This document shows positions 8,731 to 16,100 of a DNA stretch of 44,751 bases, in pieces. This stretch comes from Candidatus Borkfalkia excrementavium (GTDB lineage Bacteria; Bacillota; Clostridia; Christensenellales; Borkfalkiaceae), in contig DXCO01000027.1 in the NCBI GenBank assembly GCA_019115945.1, positions 1 through 44,751 on the forward strand, read 5' to 3'. Every line of letters starts with the position of its first letter. The stretch's first letter is position 1. The notes beneath the pieces were generated by a model, which had not been told where the DNA came from, made no database searches, and saw only the letters and a program-made list of their open reading frames with translations. The position numbers were made by a program, and so were the translations under genes.

Positions 8731-8775
8731 CGCCCGCCCGAACGCCCATCGGTTCGGGCGGGCGGAATTCTTTTT
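8731..8775 (+). terminator. Intercistronic hairpin with U tract between binding protein and ATPase genes
   Basis: A 13-base GC-rich stem (8731-8743 with 8752-8764) is followed by GAATTC and five T. It probably ends part of the transcripts so that more binding protein than transporter is made. A second perfect hairpin, CCGCGGG with CCCGCGG (8794-8813), stands directly before the ATPase ribosome site. Confidence 0.65.
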
Positions 8776-8826
8776 ACCGACAATCTGAAAAACCGCGGGC
8801 TTTATACCCGCGGACGGAGAACGATC

Positions 8827-9597
8827 ATGAAGGAAACTAAGCCAAACCATACTCTCGAATTTTCGGACGTTTACCTCACCTATCACTCGAAGGAGGGGGA
8901 AACGCTCGCCGTTAAAGACCTCAATTTTTACGTCCGCGAGGGGGAATTCATGGCGGTCATCGGCCCTTCGGGGTGCGGCAAAACGACCGTGCTTTCCCTT
9001 GCCGCCGGGCTTTTGAAACCCTCTTCCGGCGAAATCACCGTTTGCGGGAAACCTGCCGCAGAATACTCCGGAAGTTTCGGTTATATGCTGCAAAAAGACG
9101 AACTCTTCCCCTGGCGCACGGTGGAAAAAAATATACTGCTGCCGCTTGAGATCAAAAAGAGGACCTCGCCGCAAAGCAGGGACAGAGCCCTCGCGCTCGC
9201 CGCGAAATACGGGCTGAAAGACTTTCTGAAACACTACCCCGACCAACTTTCGGGGGGCATGCGCCAAAGGGCGGCGCTCATACGCACCCTTGCGCCCGAT
9301 CCCGCGATCCTGCTGTTGGACGAACCTTTTTCCGCGCTCGATTATCAGACGCGCCTGTCCGTTTGCGACGACGTGTACCGCATCATCCGCGAAGAAAAAA
9401 AGACCGCGCTGCTCGTCACGCACGACATCAGCGAAGCGATCTCCCTTGCGGACAGGATCCTCGTGCTGAGCAAACGCCCCGCAACCGCCGTGGGCATGCA
9501 TGAGATCGGGTTCGGCACGGCCGAGCCCCTCAAAAGAAGAGAATCTCCGCAATTTTCCGTTTGGTTCGAAAAATTGTGGAAGGAGTTGAACATATGA
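8827..9597 (+). CDS. ABC transporter ATP-binding protein, SsuB/TauB/NrtD type
   Basis: This cytoplasmic ATPase powers the importer. The 256-residue protein has Walker A GPSGCGKTT (about 46-54), the Q-loop within YMLQKDELFPW, signature LSGGMRQR, Walker B ILLLDEPFSALD and the switch histidine in LLVTHDI. I start it at 8827, where an ACGGAG site precedes the ATG, instead of an upstream in-frame ATG at 8728 that falls inside the intercistronic hairpin. Its stop overlaps the permease start (ATGA, 9594-9597), so the two are translationally coupled. ELFPW after the Q-loop is characteristic of the sulfonate/nitrate/taurine importer group. Confidence 0.95.
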   Translation: MKETKPNHTLEFSDVYLTYHSKEGETLAVKDLNFYVREGEFMAVIGPSGCGKTTVLSLAAGLLKPSSGEITVCGKPAAEYSGSFGYMLQKDELFPWRTVEKNILLPLEIKKRTSPQSRDRALALAAKYGLKDFLKHYPDQLSGGMRQRAALIRTLAPDPAILLLDEPFSALDYQTRLSVCDDVYRIIREEKKTALLVTHDISEAISLADRILVLSKRPATAVGMHEIGFGTAEPLKRRESPQFSVWFEKLWKELNI

Positions 9598-10406
9598 ACA
9601 CAAAAAATCAGACTTTTTCCGCCGAGCATCTTTTATATCTGAGAAAGGAGAGACGGAGCACAGCCGTCGTGTGGATCTCGCGCATCCTGCTCCTCGCCCT
9701 GATTTTGGGCGTTTGGGAACTGATCGCCGCGCTCGAAGTGGTTGACCCGTTTATCATCAGTTCTCCGTCGAGGATCTTAAAGATGATCGCGGAACTGTGG
9801 GAAAACGGCTCTCTGTTCCGCCATATCTGGACGACGCTTTGGGAAACGCTGGTAGGCTTTGCGATCGCCGTTGCGCTGGGTTCTGTAATCGCTCTCGCAC
9901 TGTGGTGGAGCGAACGGGCGAGAAAAATCCTGGAACCGTACATCGTCGTGCTCAACAGCCTGCCGAAGATCGCGCTCGGGCCCGTCATCATCATCTGGTT
10001 CGGCACGGGCTCCTCTTCCATCGTATTTATGACCGTGCTGGTCGGAATCATCGTGGCAATCATGAACATGCTGAGCGGATTTCTCGCCACCGACAAAAAC
10101 AAGATCACCCTGCTCAGATCCATGGGTGCGAGCAAATTGCAGATTTTGACAAAACTCGTCATCCCCTCTTCCCTGCCCCAGTTCATCGCGATGCTGAAAA
10201 TCTGCGTGGGCATGGCGTGGATCGGGTCGATCATGGGCGAATACATCGTTTCAAAAGCGGGGCTCGGCTATCTGATCGTATACGGCGGGCAGGTCTTCAA
10301 ACTCGACCTCGTAATGGCGTCCACCGTCATTCTCTGCATTCTCGCCGCGGCCATGTATTTTCTCGTCGTGCTTTTGGAAAAGATCATCATCAAGCATCCC
10401 CGCTGA
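9594..10406 (+). CDS. ABC transporter permease, SsuC/TauC type
   Basis: It is the membrane channel of the importer, 270 residues with about six hydrophobic segments. The loop after LRSMGASKLQILTKLVIPSSLPQF is the EAA-type coupling helix that docks on the ATPase, and NSLPKIALGPVIIIWFGTG is a family signature in this group. The start at 9594 overlaps the ATPase stop and has AAGGAG 10 bases ahead. The gene overlaps the 3' end of the convergent YkvI-like gene by 17 bases. The operon terminator follows at 10437-10471. Confidence 0.95.
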   Translation: MNTKNQTFSAEHLLYLRKERRSTAVVWISRILLLALILGVWELIAALEVVDPFIISSPSRILKMIAELWENGSLFRHIWTTLWETLVGFAIAVALGSVIALALWWSERARKILEPYIVVLNSLPKIALGPVIIIWFGTGSSSIVFMTVLVGIIVAIMNMLSGFLATDKNKITLLRSMGASKLQILTKLVIPSSLPQFIAMLKICVGMAWIGSIMGEYIVSKAGLGYLIVYGGQVFKLDLVMASTVILCILAAAMYFLVVLLEKIIIKHPR

Positions 10407-11532
10407 CCTTTCGGTTTTTCCGCGGGTGCAGACACGGCGCGCTTCGCTCTTTTGCCGAAGCGCGCTTTTTTACCGCCGGACAGGGCGTTCTTTTCATCGC
10501 GGCCTTTGCACGGCCGCTCTTCCTCCCGCGCAGGCGCTGCAAGGCGGGCATGACCGCGCAGGCGAGCAGGAATATCACGCCCGCAAGCCCCAAAAACGGA
10601 TAAAAGCGATCCACGATATTTTTCAGCCCCATGCGGGAAAGGAGAAAGGCCGCGCCCAAAACGATCGCTCGGACGAGGCGCGGCTTCGGCGCTTCTTCCG
10701 CCTTTGCGCCCAGCGGATACCAGGAGGAAAAGAGGGTCGTGACGATGCCGAACGCCGAAACGACGGCAAAGATGCGCGCCGCGCTTCCGCCGCCCAACGC
10801 GCTCAAAAGGGGCATATCCGCCAAGATCGCGTTTGCGCCCGCCGTATAGATGTTGGCGAGAATGACGGCGACGGCAAACCCGATCGCGCACGATGCCAGC
10901 CCCGCAGCGCCCGCACCCGCGCCGCGCGCACCGAGATCGCACACCACCGGCGCGGCGAGAAATACGTTCATGCCGACGTAAAGAAGTATGTTCGCAAAAG
11001 CGGCGAAAGGGTCGCCCGCGGGGGAAAACGCATAACCGGCGCTCATATCCTGACAGCCCAGATATACGACGAAACAGAGAATGACGGGAACGAGGCAGAG
11101 ATTGACGGCGCCGATCCCCTTCAGCCCCTTCGCGGACAGAAAAAACAGGGCCGATACGAGCGCTGCAGACAAAACGGGCAGTTTTTTGGATACGCCGAAC
11201 CCTTCCGCCATGACGGAATCCAACCCAGCGAGCATACATGCGCATATGACCAGAGAAGAAAGGAGCACGAACCAGCGCACGGCGGCGGCTCCCCTGCCGA
11301 ACACGGCGCGCAGAACGCCGTCGAAACCGCCGTGCGCCGCGCCCAAGCGAAAGAGCAGAAAGAAACCCAGAAACAGGAGCACGGCCGCAAGATATGCGCA
11401 CGGCACGAAATTTGAAGTGGGAAAAAAGCGGACGAGTTCCGCGCCCGAAACGAACCCCGCACCGACCACGGTGCCCACGAGCACGAACGCATTTTTAACC
11501 GTGCCTCCCGCACGGGACAGCAATGTATTCAT
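10390..11532 (-). CDS. YkvI-like multispanning membrane protein with a basic tail
   Basis: This 380-residue integral membrane protein has about ten hydrophobic segments. Near the N-terminus LVGTVVGAGFVSGAEL matches the G-x-x-x-GAGFxxG pattern of the YkvI family, distant relatives of amino-acid/Na+ symporters of the APC superfamily; substrates are not known. The last roughly 45 residues are Arg/Lys-rich and not membrane-like, and they are encoded across the terminator of the convergent ABC operon (10437-10471). This suggests the reading frame was extended past an older stop. YkvI proteins are usually nearer 350 residues. The ribosome site is weak, and I found no clear promoter in 11533-11676. 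Confidence 0.82.
   Translation of the reverse strand: MNTLLSRAGGTVKNAFVLVGTVVGAGFVSGAELVRFFPTSNFVPCAYLAAVLLFLGFFLLFRLGAAHGGFDGVLRAVFGRGAAAVRWFVLLSSLVICACMLAGLDSVMAEGFGVSKKLPVLSAALVSALFFLSAKGLKGIGAVNLCLVPVILCFVVYLGCQDMSAGYAFSPAGDPFAAFANILLYVGMNVFLAAPVVCDLGARGAGAGAAGLASCAIGFAVAVILANIYTAGANAILADMPLLSALGGGSAARIFAVVSAFGIVTTLFSSWYPLGAKAEEAPKPRLVRAIVLGAAFLLSRMGLKNIVDRFYPFLGLAGVIFLLACAVMPALQRLRGRKSGRAKAAMKRTPCPAVKKRASAKERSAPCLHPRKNRKVSGDA
10437..10471 (+). terminator. Terminator of the SsuA-type ABC operon
   Basis: Perfect 10-base arms GCGCGCTTCG and CGAAGCGCGC (10437-10446, 10456-10465) followed by six T. It lies inside the convergent YkvI-like coding region, where it has no U tract in the other direction. 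Confidence 0.88.
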
Positions 11533-11676
11533 ACGCCTATTCTATGCCCGTACAAAAGCGTATTTTCGGAAAAAGGGCATTTTTTGCAAAATTTTCGCCA
11601 ATAAACCGCGCCGGCAGCGGCAACAACGGCGGCATACGGCCATTGCGTACGCAAGACATTGCCTCTACAGGCTTTT

Positions 11677-11712
11677 CAAAAAATGCGGGGCCGCTCTGAA
11701 GAGCGGCCCCGC
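11677..11712 (-). terminator. Terminator of the small lipoprotein gene
   Basis: Perfect 12-base arms GCGGGGCCGCTC (11685-11696) and complement (11701-11712), four-base loop, then ATTTTTT on the minus strand. Confidence 0.88.
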
Positions 11713-11792
11713 AATACGGTATGCTTGCGCCGCTTTTTTCAAAGCGGCTGTATTGTGAACGAAAAACCGGCCCCATCCGTGTCGGGGCGCGA

Positions 11793-12119
11793 TTATTTCT
11801 GTTTGAAAGTGACCTTGACGGTTATGCCGTCCTGCGTCATGCTCATCGTCAGTTTTTTACCGTCCACTTTCATCGTCTGTCCTTCGACCGTAACGGTATC
11901 ACCGTACTGTTTGTAAGAGATCTCTTCGCCGTTCATAGAAACCTTTCCGTCTTTAAAAGTTATTTCCATTGCTTTAAAATCTGTCTCGAAGGCCGCATTG
12001 CCCACAATGCTGTCGTAAACGTACGTCTTGCCGTCCACGTCCGTCGAGCACGCGACAAGCGTTACCGCAAGGCAGGCAGCCAGCAATATGCCGGCGATTG
12101 CTGTTAAAAGTTTTTTCAT
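11793..12119 (-). CDS. Small predicted lipoprotein of unknown function
   Basis: The 108-residue protein has an export signal ending in lipobox LVAC with anchored Cys24. The mature part is about 85 residues of alternating polar and hydrophobic stretches (for example GKTYVYDSI, AMEITFKDGKVSMNG, KKLTMSMTQDGITVKVTF). That reads as a small beta-sheet or lipocalin-like domain, similar in style to the lipoprotein at 20865-21320. I start at the MKKLLTAI codon because GGAGGTGC lies just ahead; an in-frame ATG five codons earlier is less well placed. It is a single-gene unit with promoter 12147-12173 and terminator 11677-11712. Function unknown. Confidence 0.85.
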   Translation of the reverse strand: MKKLLTAIAGILLAACLAVTLVACSTDVDGKTYVYDSIVGNAAFETDFKAMEITFKDGKVSMNGEEISYKQYGDTVTVEGQTMKVDGKKLTMSMTQDGITVKVTFKQK

Positions 12120-12146
12120 ATTGCACCTCCGCATTTTTATAATAGG

Positions 12147-12173
12147 ATTATATCATTTACCCCCCCCCGTCAA
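12147..12173 (-). promoter_or_regulatory. Promoter with a nine-G spacer tract
   Basis: Minus strand TTGACG (12168-12173), 15 bases, TATAAT (12147-12152). The spacer begins with eight of a run of nine G on the minus strand (C9 at 12160-12168). At 15 bases it is two short of the 17 used by most other promoters here, so slippage in the run would change promoter strength. Confidence 0.65.
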
Positions 12174-12267
12174 GTAATTTCGACATATTTATTCAAAAAA
12201 TCTTATTTTTTCTGCAAAAATGCGGAACATGAAAAACATTCTGCGCAGCCGCTCTGCCCCCGAAGCC

Positions 12268-13224
12268 TTATCGGTCCGGAATACGGACGCCCGCTTCCGC
12301 AAGCAATCGGGGAAAGACCTTGTATCCTTCGGCAGAAGGATGGACCCCGTCCGCAAACATCCCTTCTTTCTGAGATCCGTCGCCGTCTGCAAAGAGCGTA
12401 TACGAATCCAGAACGATCAACCCCGCATGTTTTTCCGCGTATTCCGCCACAGCCCCGTTCACCTGCTGTATATCGGCGGACGAAACGCCGGCGCGGGGTT
12501 CTATGGTAAACCAGTAAAACTGCGTTTCGGGAAGGTTGTACAGAAGTTCGTCAAACAGCGCGCATAAATTACCGACCGTACCCGAAACGCCCGCCGTGCC
12601 GGCGAGATCGTTCGTTCCCACGTGCAGCGCGACCGCCGCAGGACGGAAAGGATACAGCACGCGCCGCGCAAACAGGCGCCACTGTTCGGCCGTGCTTGCG
12701 GAAATGCCGGCGGCATAGGCGGACTTCCCCTCGAACTGCGCCGAAAAACCATTCCAGTAAGAGGCGGAAAAAAAAGAATCTCCCGCAAAAATCAATCCGC
12801 CGGACCGATAAGAATCATGCAGGTCATTTTCCAGTTTTTCCGCAGTATAACTCAGGCCCGCCTCGAATATGCCGCCGCAGATCACCTCAAAAAATGCCTC
12901 CGCATCCTCCGTTTCCGCATAGACCGTTACGCGCTTTTCCCTGTCGGGCGTCTTTTCAAGGACCGCGACGCCATTTTCGATCGTGAACAGGTCCGTATCG
13001 TACGTATATCTGACCTCGCCGCCGTATTGAGGATTTCCGAACTGCACGTAAATTCTGGCCGTGGGGAAATTTTCGTAAAGATAAACGTCTTCGATCATCA
13101 AAGACCCCGCGCCCGTTTGCGGTTTTTCTCCCGCATCCGCGTCGTTCGCATCCTTGCCGCATCCGGCGAGACAGCCCGCCGATAATACAGCCAAAAGCAT
13201 AAAAACAGCCACCCATCTTTTCAT
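12268..13224 (-). CDS. SGNH/GDSL-family hydrolase lipoprotein
   Basis: This exported esterase or deacylase-type enzyme has 318 residues. The signal ends in lipobox LAGC with anchored Cys22. Residues 40-125 form an extra N-terminal domain. The SGNH hydrolase domain begins near 143 with FAGDSFF (nucleophile Ser150), Gly173 in the AAGIS turn, HVGTNDLAG with Asn205, and DGVHPS with Asp292 and His295. All four catalytic blocks are present, so it should be active; relatives act on acetylated carbohydrates or lipids, but the substrate is unknown. The start is fixed by GGGAGGAAT at 13224; a longer open frame upstream is an artefact. It lies outside the membrane, facing the wall. Confidence 0.9.
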   Translation of the reverse strand: MKRWVAVFMLLAVLSAGCLAGCGKDANDADAGEKPQTGAGSLMIEDVYLYENFPTARIYVQFGNPQYGGEVRYTYDTDLFTIENGVAVLEKTPDREKRVTVYAETEDAEAFFEVICGGIFEAGLSYTAEKLENDLHDSYRSGGLIFAGDSFFSASYWNGFSAQFEGKSAYAAGISASTAEQWRLFARRVLYPFRPAAVALHVGTNDLAGTAGVSGTVGNLCALFDELLYNLPETQFYWFTIEPRAGVSSADIQQVNGAVAEYAEKHAGLIVLDSYTLFADGDGSQKEGMFADGVHPSAEGYKVFPRLLAEAGVRIPDR

Positions 13225-13337
13225 TCGCGATTCCTCCCGGACTGATGAAAATATATGTATATCATACTCCGTCGGCGCCTGCGGTTCCATAACAAAATTG
13301 CTCGCTGCAATAACAAAAACGCTTTTTTCGGCAAACG

Positions 13338-13380
13338 GACAGGGCCGCGGGGTATTCCCGCGGCCCTGTCTGCCTTTTTT
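13338..13380. terminator. Strong hairpin between proS and the SGNH gene
   Basis: Perfect 14-base arms (13338-13351, 13357-13370) around a five-base loop. On the plus strand a run of six T follows (13375-13380); in the proS direction the tail is only CCGTTTG. It most likely ends proS despite the poor tail on that side. Confidence 0.7.
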
Positions 13381-13430
13381 ATATAGAAATATCTTTGCGT
13401 TCGTTTGCGCATCCGCCGAAAATGTTCCGC

Positions 13431-14861
13431 TCAGTAAGCGCGCGCGAACAGTACGACGTGTTTCGCTTCTTTGCCGCAACAGACGCACTTTTCGGCGTGT
13501 TCGTCCTCTACGAGCACGCGGGCGGAAGCCGCCGTCTTTTCTTTGACGGCATCTTCGCACTCGCGGCAGCCGCACCAGCCCGCTTTGACAAAGTTGCCCC
13601 CCTCGACGCCCTGCAAAAGTTCGTCCATCGTCTCTGCCGTTACGACGCGCTCTTCCTTGCGCTTTCTTGCCATTTCCAACAGGTTGGACTGGATCTCCGC
13701 GAGCAATTTCCGCACCGTTTCGGCCGCGTTTTCCAAAGGAGCCTCCGTCTTTTCGTGCGTATCTCTGCGGACGAGGACCATTTTGCCCGCCTCGATATCC
13801 CTGGGGCCGAGTTCGATGCGGAGAGGAACGCCCTTCATCTCCCACTCGTTGAACTTCCAGCCGGGGCTGTTGTCCGTCGTATCCGAATCCGCGCGGATCC
13901 CCGCCGATACGAGTTGTTCTTTCAGATTTTTGACTGCTTCCAGCACGCCCTCTTTTTTTGCCGCGATCGGGATCAGGATGGTCTGCACGGGCGCGACGAC
14001 GGGCGGAAGGACGAGCCCGCGCTGATCGCCGTGCGCCATGATGAGCGCCCCGATCAGCCGCGTGGATACGCCCCAGGAAGTCGTATACGCATATTTATGC
14101 GTGCCGTCTTTGTCCAAAAACTGAATGTCGAACGCCTTGGCAAAATTCTGACCGAGATAATGGGACGTGCCCGCCTGCAGGCTCTTGCCGTCGTGCATCA
14201 TCGCTTCCATGCCGAAAGTCGCGACCGCGCCCGCAAATTTTTCCTTTTCCGTCTTTCTGCCCGTAAATACCGGAATGGCGAGGCATGTCTCGGCAAATTC
14301 TTTGTAAACGCCGAGCATTTTCATCGTCTCTTCCATCGCCTCTTCTTCCGTTGCGTGCGCGGTATGCCCCTCCTGCCACAAAAATTCGCTCGTCCTTAAA
14401 AAGGGGCGGGTCGTCTTTTCCCAGCGCATTACGTTCGCCCACTGGTTGATCAGGATGGGAAGATCGCGATACGATTGCAGCCATTTGGAATACATTTCCC
14501 CGAAAATCGTCTCGCTCGTGGGGCGGATGACCAGAGGCTCGGCGAGCGTTTCGCCGCCGCCCACGGTTACGACCGCGACTTCGGGCGCGAACCCTTCGAC
14601 GTGTTCCGCCTCGCGCGTCATGTAACTGTACGGAATGAGCAGCGGAAAATAGGCGTTCTGGTGCCCCGTAGCCTTGATGCGCGCGTCCAGTTCTTTCTGA
14701 ATGTTTTCCCAGATCGCATATCCGTAAGGGCGGATGACCATCGTGCCCTTGACGGGGCCGTAGTCGACGAGTTTCGTCTTGATGACGACGTCCGTATACC
14801 AACGGGGAAAATCCGTTTCGATATCCGCGATCTGATTGACAAACTGATTGTTGTTCGACAT
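13431..14861 (-). CDS. proS: Prolyl-tRNA synthetase, archaeal/eukaryal type
   Basis: This class II synthetase charges tRNA-Pro. At 476 residues, without the large INS editing insertion of the bacterial type, it belongs to the short archaeal/eukaryal form found in many Clostridia. Motif 2 appears in NVMRWEKTTRPFLRTSEFLWQEGHTAH and the HGDQRGLVLPP segment is motif 3. The C-terminal domain has a Cys-rich site, GWCGCRECED with KCVCCGKEA, as in zinc-binding members. I start at MSNNNQF (14861), 4 codons inside the longest frame, because GGGAGGAG lies immediately ahead. The promoter is at 14903-14931; the leader is too short for a T-box. Confidence 0.97.
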   Translation of the reverse strand: MSNNNQFVNQIADIETDFPRWYTDVVIKTKLVDYGPVKGTMVIRPYGYAIWENIQKELDARIKATGHQNAYFPLLIPYSYMTREAEHVEGFAPEVAVVTVGGGETLAEPLVIRPTSETIFGEMYSKWLQSYRDLPILINQWANVMRWEKTTRPFLRTSEFLWQEGHTAHATEEEAMEETMKMLGVYKEFAETCLAIPVFTGRKTEKEKFAGAVATFGMEAMMHDGKSLQAGTSHYLGQNFAKAFDIQFLDKDGTHKYAYTTSWGVSTRLIGALIMAHGDQRGLVLPPVVAPVQTILIPIAAKKEGVLEAVKNLKEQLVSAGIRADSDTTDNSPGWKFNEWEMKGVPLRIELGPRDIEAGKMVLVRRDTHEKTEAPLENAAETVRKLLAEIQSNLLEMARKRKEERVVTAETMDELLQGVEGGNFVKAGWCGCRECEDAVKEKTAASARVLVEDEHAEKCVCCGKEAKHVVLFARAY

Positions 14862-14902
14862 AACTCCTCCCATGCCTTGGCTGTTGTCTTTCTGTTTGAT
14901 TC

Positions 14903-14931
14903 AGTATATCACATTTTTGATTGCAAGTAAA
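14903..14931 (-). promoter_or_regulatory. proS promoter
   Basis: Minus strand TTTACT (14926-14931), 17 bases, TATACT (14903-14908). Confidence 0.75.
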
Positions 14932-14956
14932 ATTTTTTTCGCGCCGAAAATCATTT

Positions 14957-15523
14957 TCAGCGGACGATTCCTCTTTTGGCCGTGTCGAAAGCCTTCGTGA
15001 GCGGATAAAAGAGAAGGGATACGGTGATCAGCGTGCAGAGGCACTGCACCCCCATGACGGGCAGAGAAAAATATACGTACATTTCCCACGCTCTTCCGGA
15101 AAGCCCCGCAAAGAGAGGATAGATAAGATCGTCTAGAAGAGTGAAGCAGGCGGTAAACGCTACCGCAAAACATACCACGAGCGCGAGATGCGGGCTTTTT
15201 TTACGGACGAGCCCGAAAAAGAGGGCAAAAAGATTATAATATACCAGATAAAGAACCACGACGCTCGGGAAAAAACCGAATAAAATACAGCGCAGAAGGG
15301 AAAAAGCGGTCGCGGAAAGCATCCCCTTCCCCGCCCCGAAAGACCAGGAAAAGGCGAGCAGCAAAACGGTGACGACTTCCACCCCCGCAACGGCGGAAAG
15401 CGCGGTCTGCCCCGCAATGAGAAGCGCCGTCATCAGAGAGACGGCGGCAAGATCTTTTGCGGAACGGGACCATGCCCGCCCGCCGGAAGATATTTCTTTT
15501 TTTTCCGCACGCAGTTCCTTCAT
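14957..15523 (-). CDS. ECF-type transporter substrate-binding (S) component
   Basis: The 188-residue membrane protein has about six hydrophobic segments. DLAAVSLMTALLIAGQ with SWSFGAGKGMLSA and LLRCILFGFFP is the pattern of energy-coupling-factor S components, the substrate-capturing subunits of vitamin and metal importers. These borrow shared ATPases and a T subunit encoded elsewhere; none is in this window. It follows the DUF4430 lipoprotein with almost no gap (stop at 15529), so the two are co-translated. I start at the ATG at 15523; a TTG at 15532 overlapping the upstream stop is possible. Pairing with DUF4430, a domain related to transcobalamin, suggests a corrinoid-type ligand, which is inference. 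Confidence 0.8.
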   Translation of the reverse strand: MKELRAEKKEISSGGRAWSRSAKDLAAVSLMTALLIAGQTALSAVAGVEVVTVLLLAFSWSFGAGKGMLSATAFSLLRCILFGFFPSVVVLYLVYYNLFALFFGLVRKKSPHLALVVCFAVAFTACFTLLDDLIYPLFAGLSGRAWEMYVYFSLPVMGVQCLCTLITVSLLFYPLTKAFDTAKRGIVR

Positions 15524-15528
15524 TTTTC

Positions 15529-16047
15529 TCAATAATAGGTAAAATACAGAACGGCGCCCGCTTCGACGGACATATACGAGACGCCGACCGCGGAATTGAC
15601 GAGCGTCTGACCGAGATATTCCACCTCGGAGGCATAGTTGCCCGTATCCTGATCCTTTTCTACGCTCGTATAGACGTAAATATAGTTCCCGTTCCCCTCT
15701 TGCAGAACGGGATCGTATACGGTCACGGGATATTCGCCGCTTTCATCCGTGCGGACGGTGCCCATTTCGAGAAGATACGCCCCGTATACGCCCTGACGCG
15801 CCTGGTAATAAAACGTTCCCCCTTCCGCCAGAACATCGAGCACGTCGATCCCGGCGGCTGCGCTCGACAGCCCCGCCTTGCCGACGGGCACCGAAAAAAC
15901 GGAAGGCGCGTCCTCTTTGTTGTCAAGCACGACGGTGACCGTCGCTTCACTGCCGAAGGGTTCGCCCGTCTCCTGCCCGCAGCCGCCGAACAGGGTTAAC
16001 CCCAGCACGGCCGCGATACCGAGAATTGCAATCAATAATTTTTTCAT
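15529..16047 (-). CDS. DUF4430-type lipoprotein, possible ligand-capturing partner of an ECF transporter
   Basis: The 172-residue exported protein has a signal ending GGC with the probable anchor Cys23; Phe at -3 makes this a slightly unusual lipobox. The mature domain runs EATVTVVLDNKED, AGIDVLDVLAEGG, YYQARQGVYGAYLLEMG and ends LGVSYM-like beta strands, the layout of DUF4430, a family related to the C-terminal domain of transcobalamin and intrinsic factor. It would sit on the outer face and deliver ligand to the S component encoded next. The start at 16047 has GGTGGAT 6 bases ahead. It follows degV, with a terminator whose U tract overlaps this ribosome site. Confidence 0.8.
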   Translation of the reverse strand: MKKLLIAILGIAAVLGLTLFGGCGQETGEPFGSEATVTVVLDNKEDAPSVFSVPVGKAGLSSAAAGIDVLDVLAEGGTFYYQARQGVYGAYLLEMGTVRTDESGEYPVTVYDPVLQEGNGNYIYVYTSVEKDQDTGNYASEVEYLGQTLVNSAVGVSYMSVEAGAVLYFTYY

Positions 16048-16060
16048 GCGATCCACCAAA

Positions 16061-16090
16061 AAAATAAAGGCGCGCCCGCACGGCCGCGCC
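16061..16090 (-). terminator. Hairpin between degV and the DUF4430 gene
   Basis: GGCGCG/CGCGCC arms (16069-16074, 16085-16090) followed on the minus strand by TTTATTTTTTT. The U tract runs up to the next gene's ribosome site, so termination and translation of the DUF4430-ECF pair may be linked. No separate promoter for the pair is obvious. Confidence 0.7.
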
Positions 16091-16100
16091 CAGATTCAAA

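Noticed and set aside
12268-13845. 525-residue version of the SGNH protein
   Set aside because: The extra N-terminal 207 codons run antisense through proS and the terminator; the lipoprotein signal and GGGAGGAAT site fix the start at 13224.
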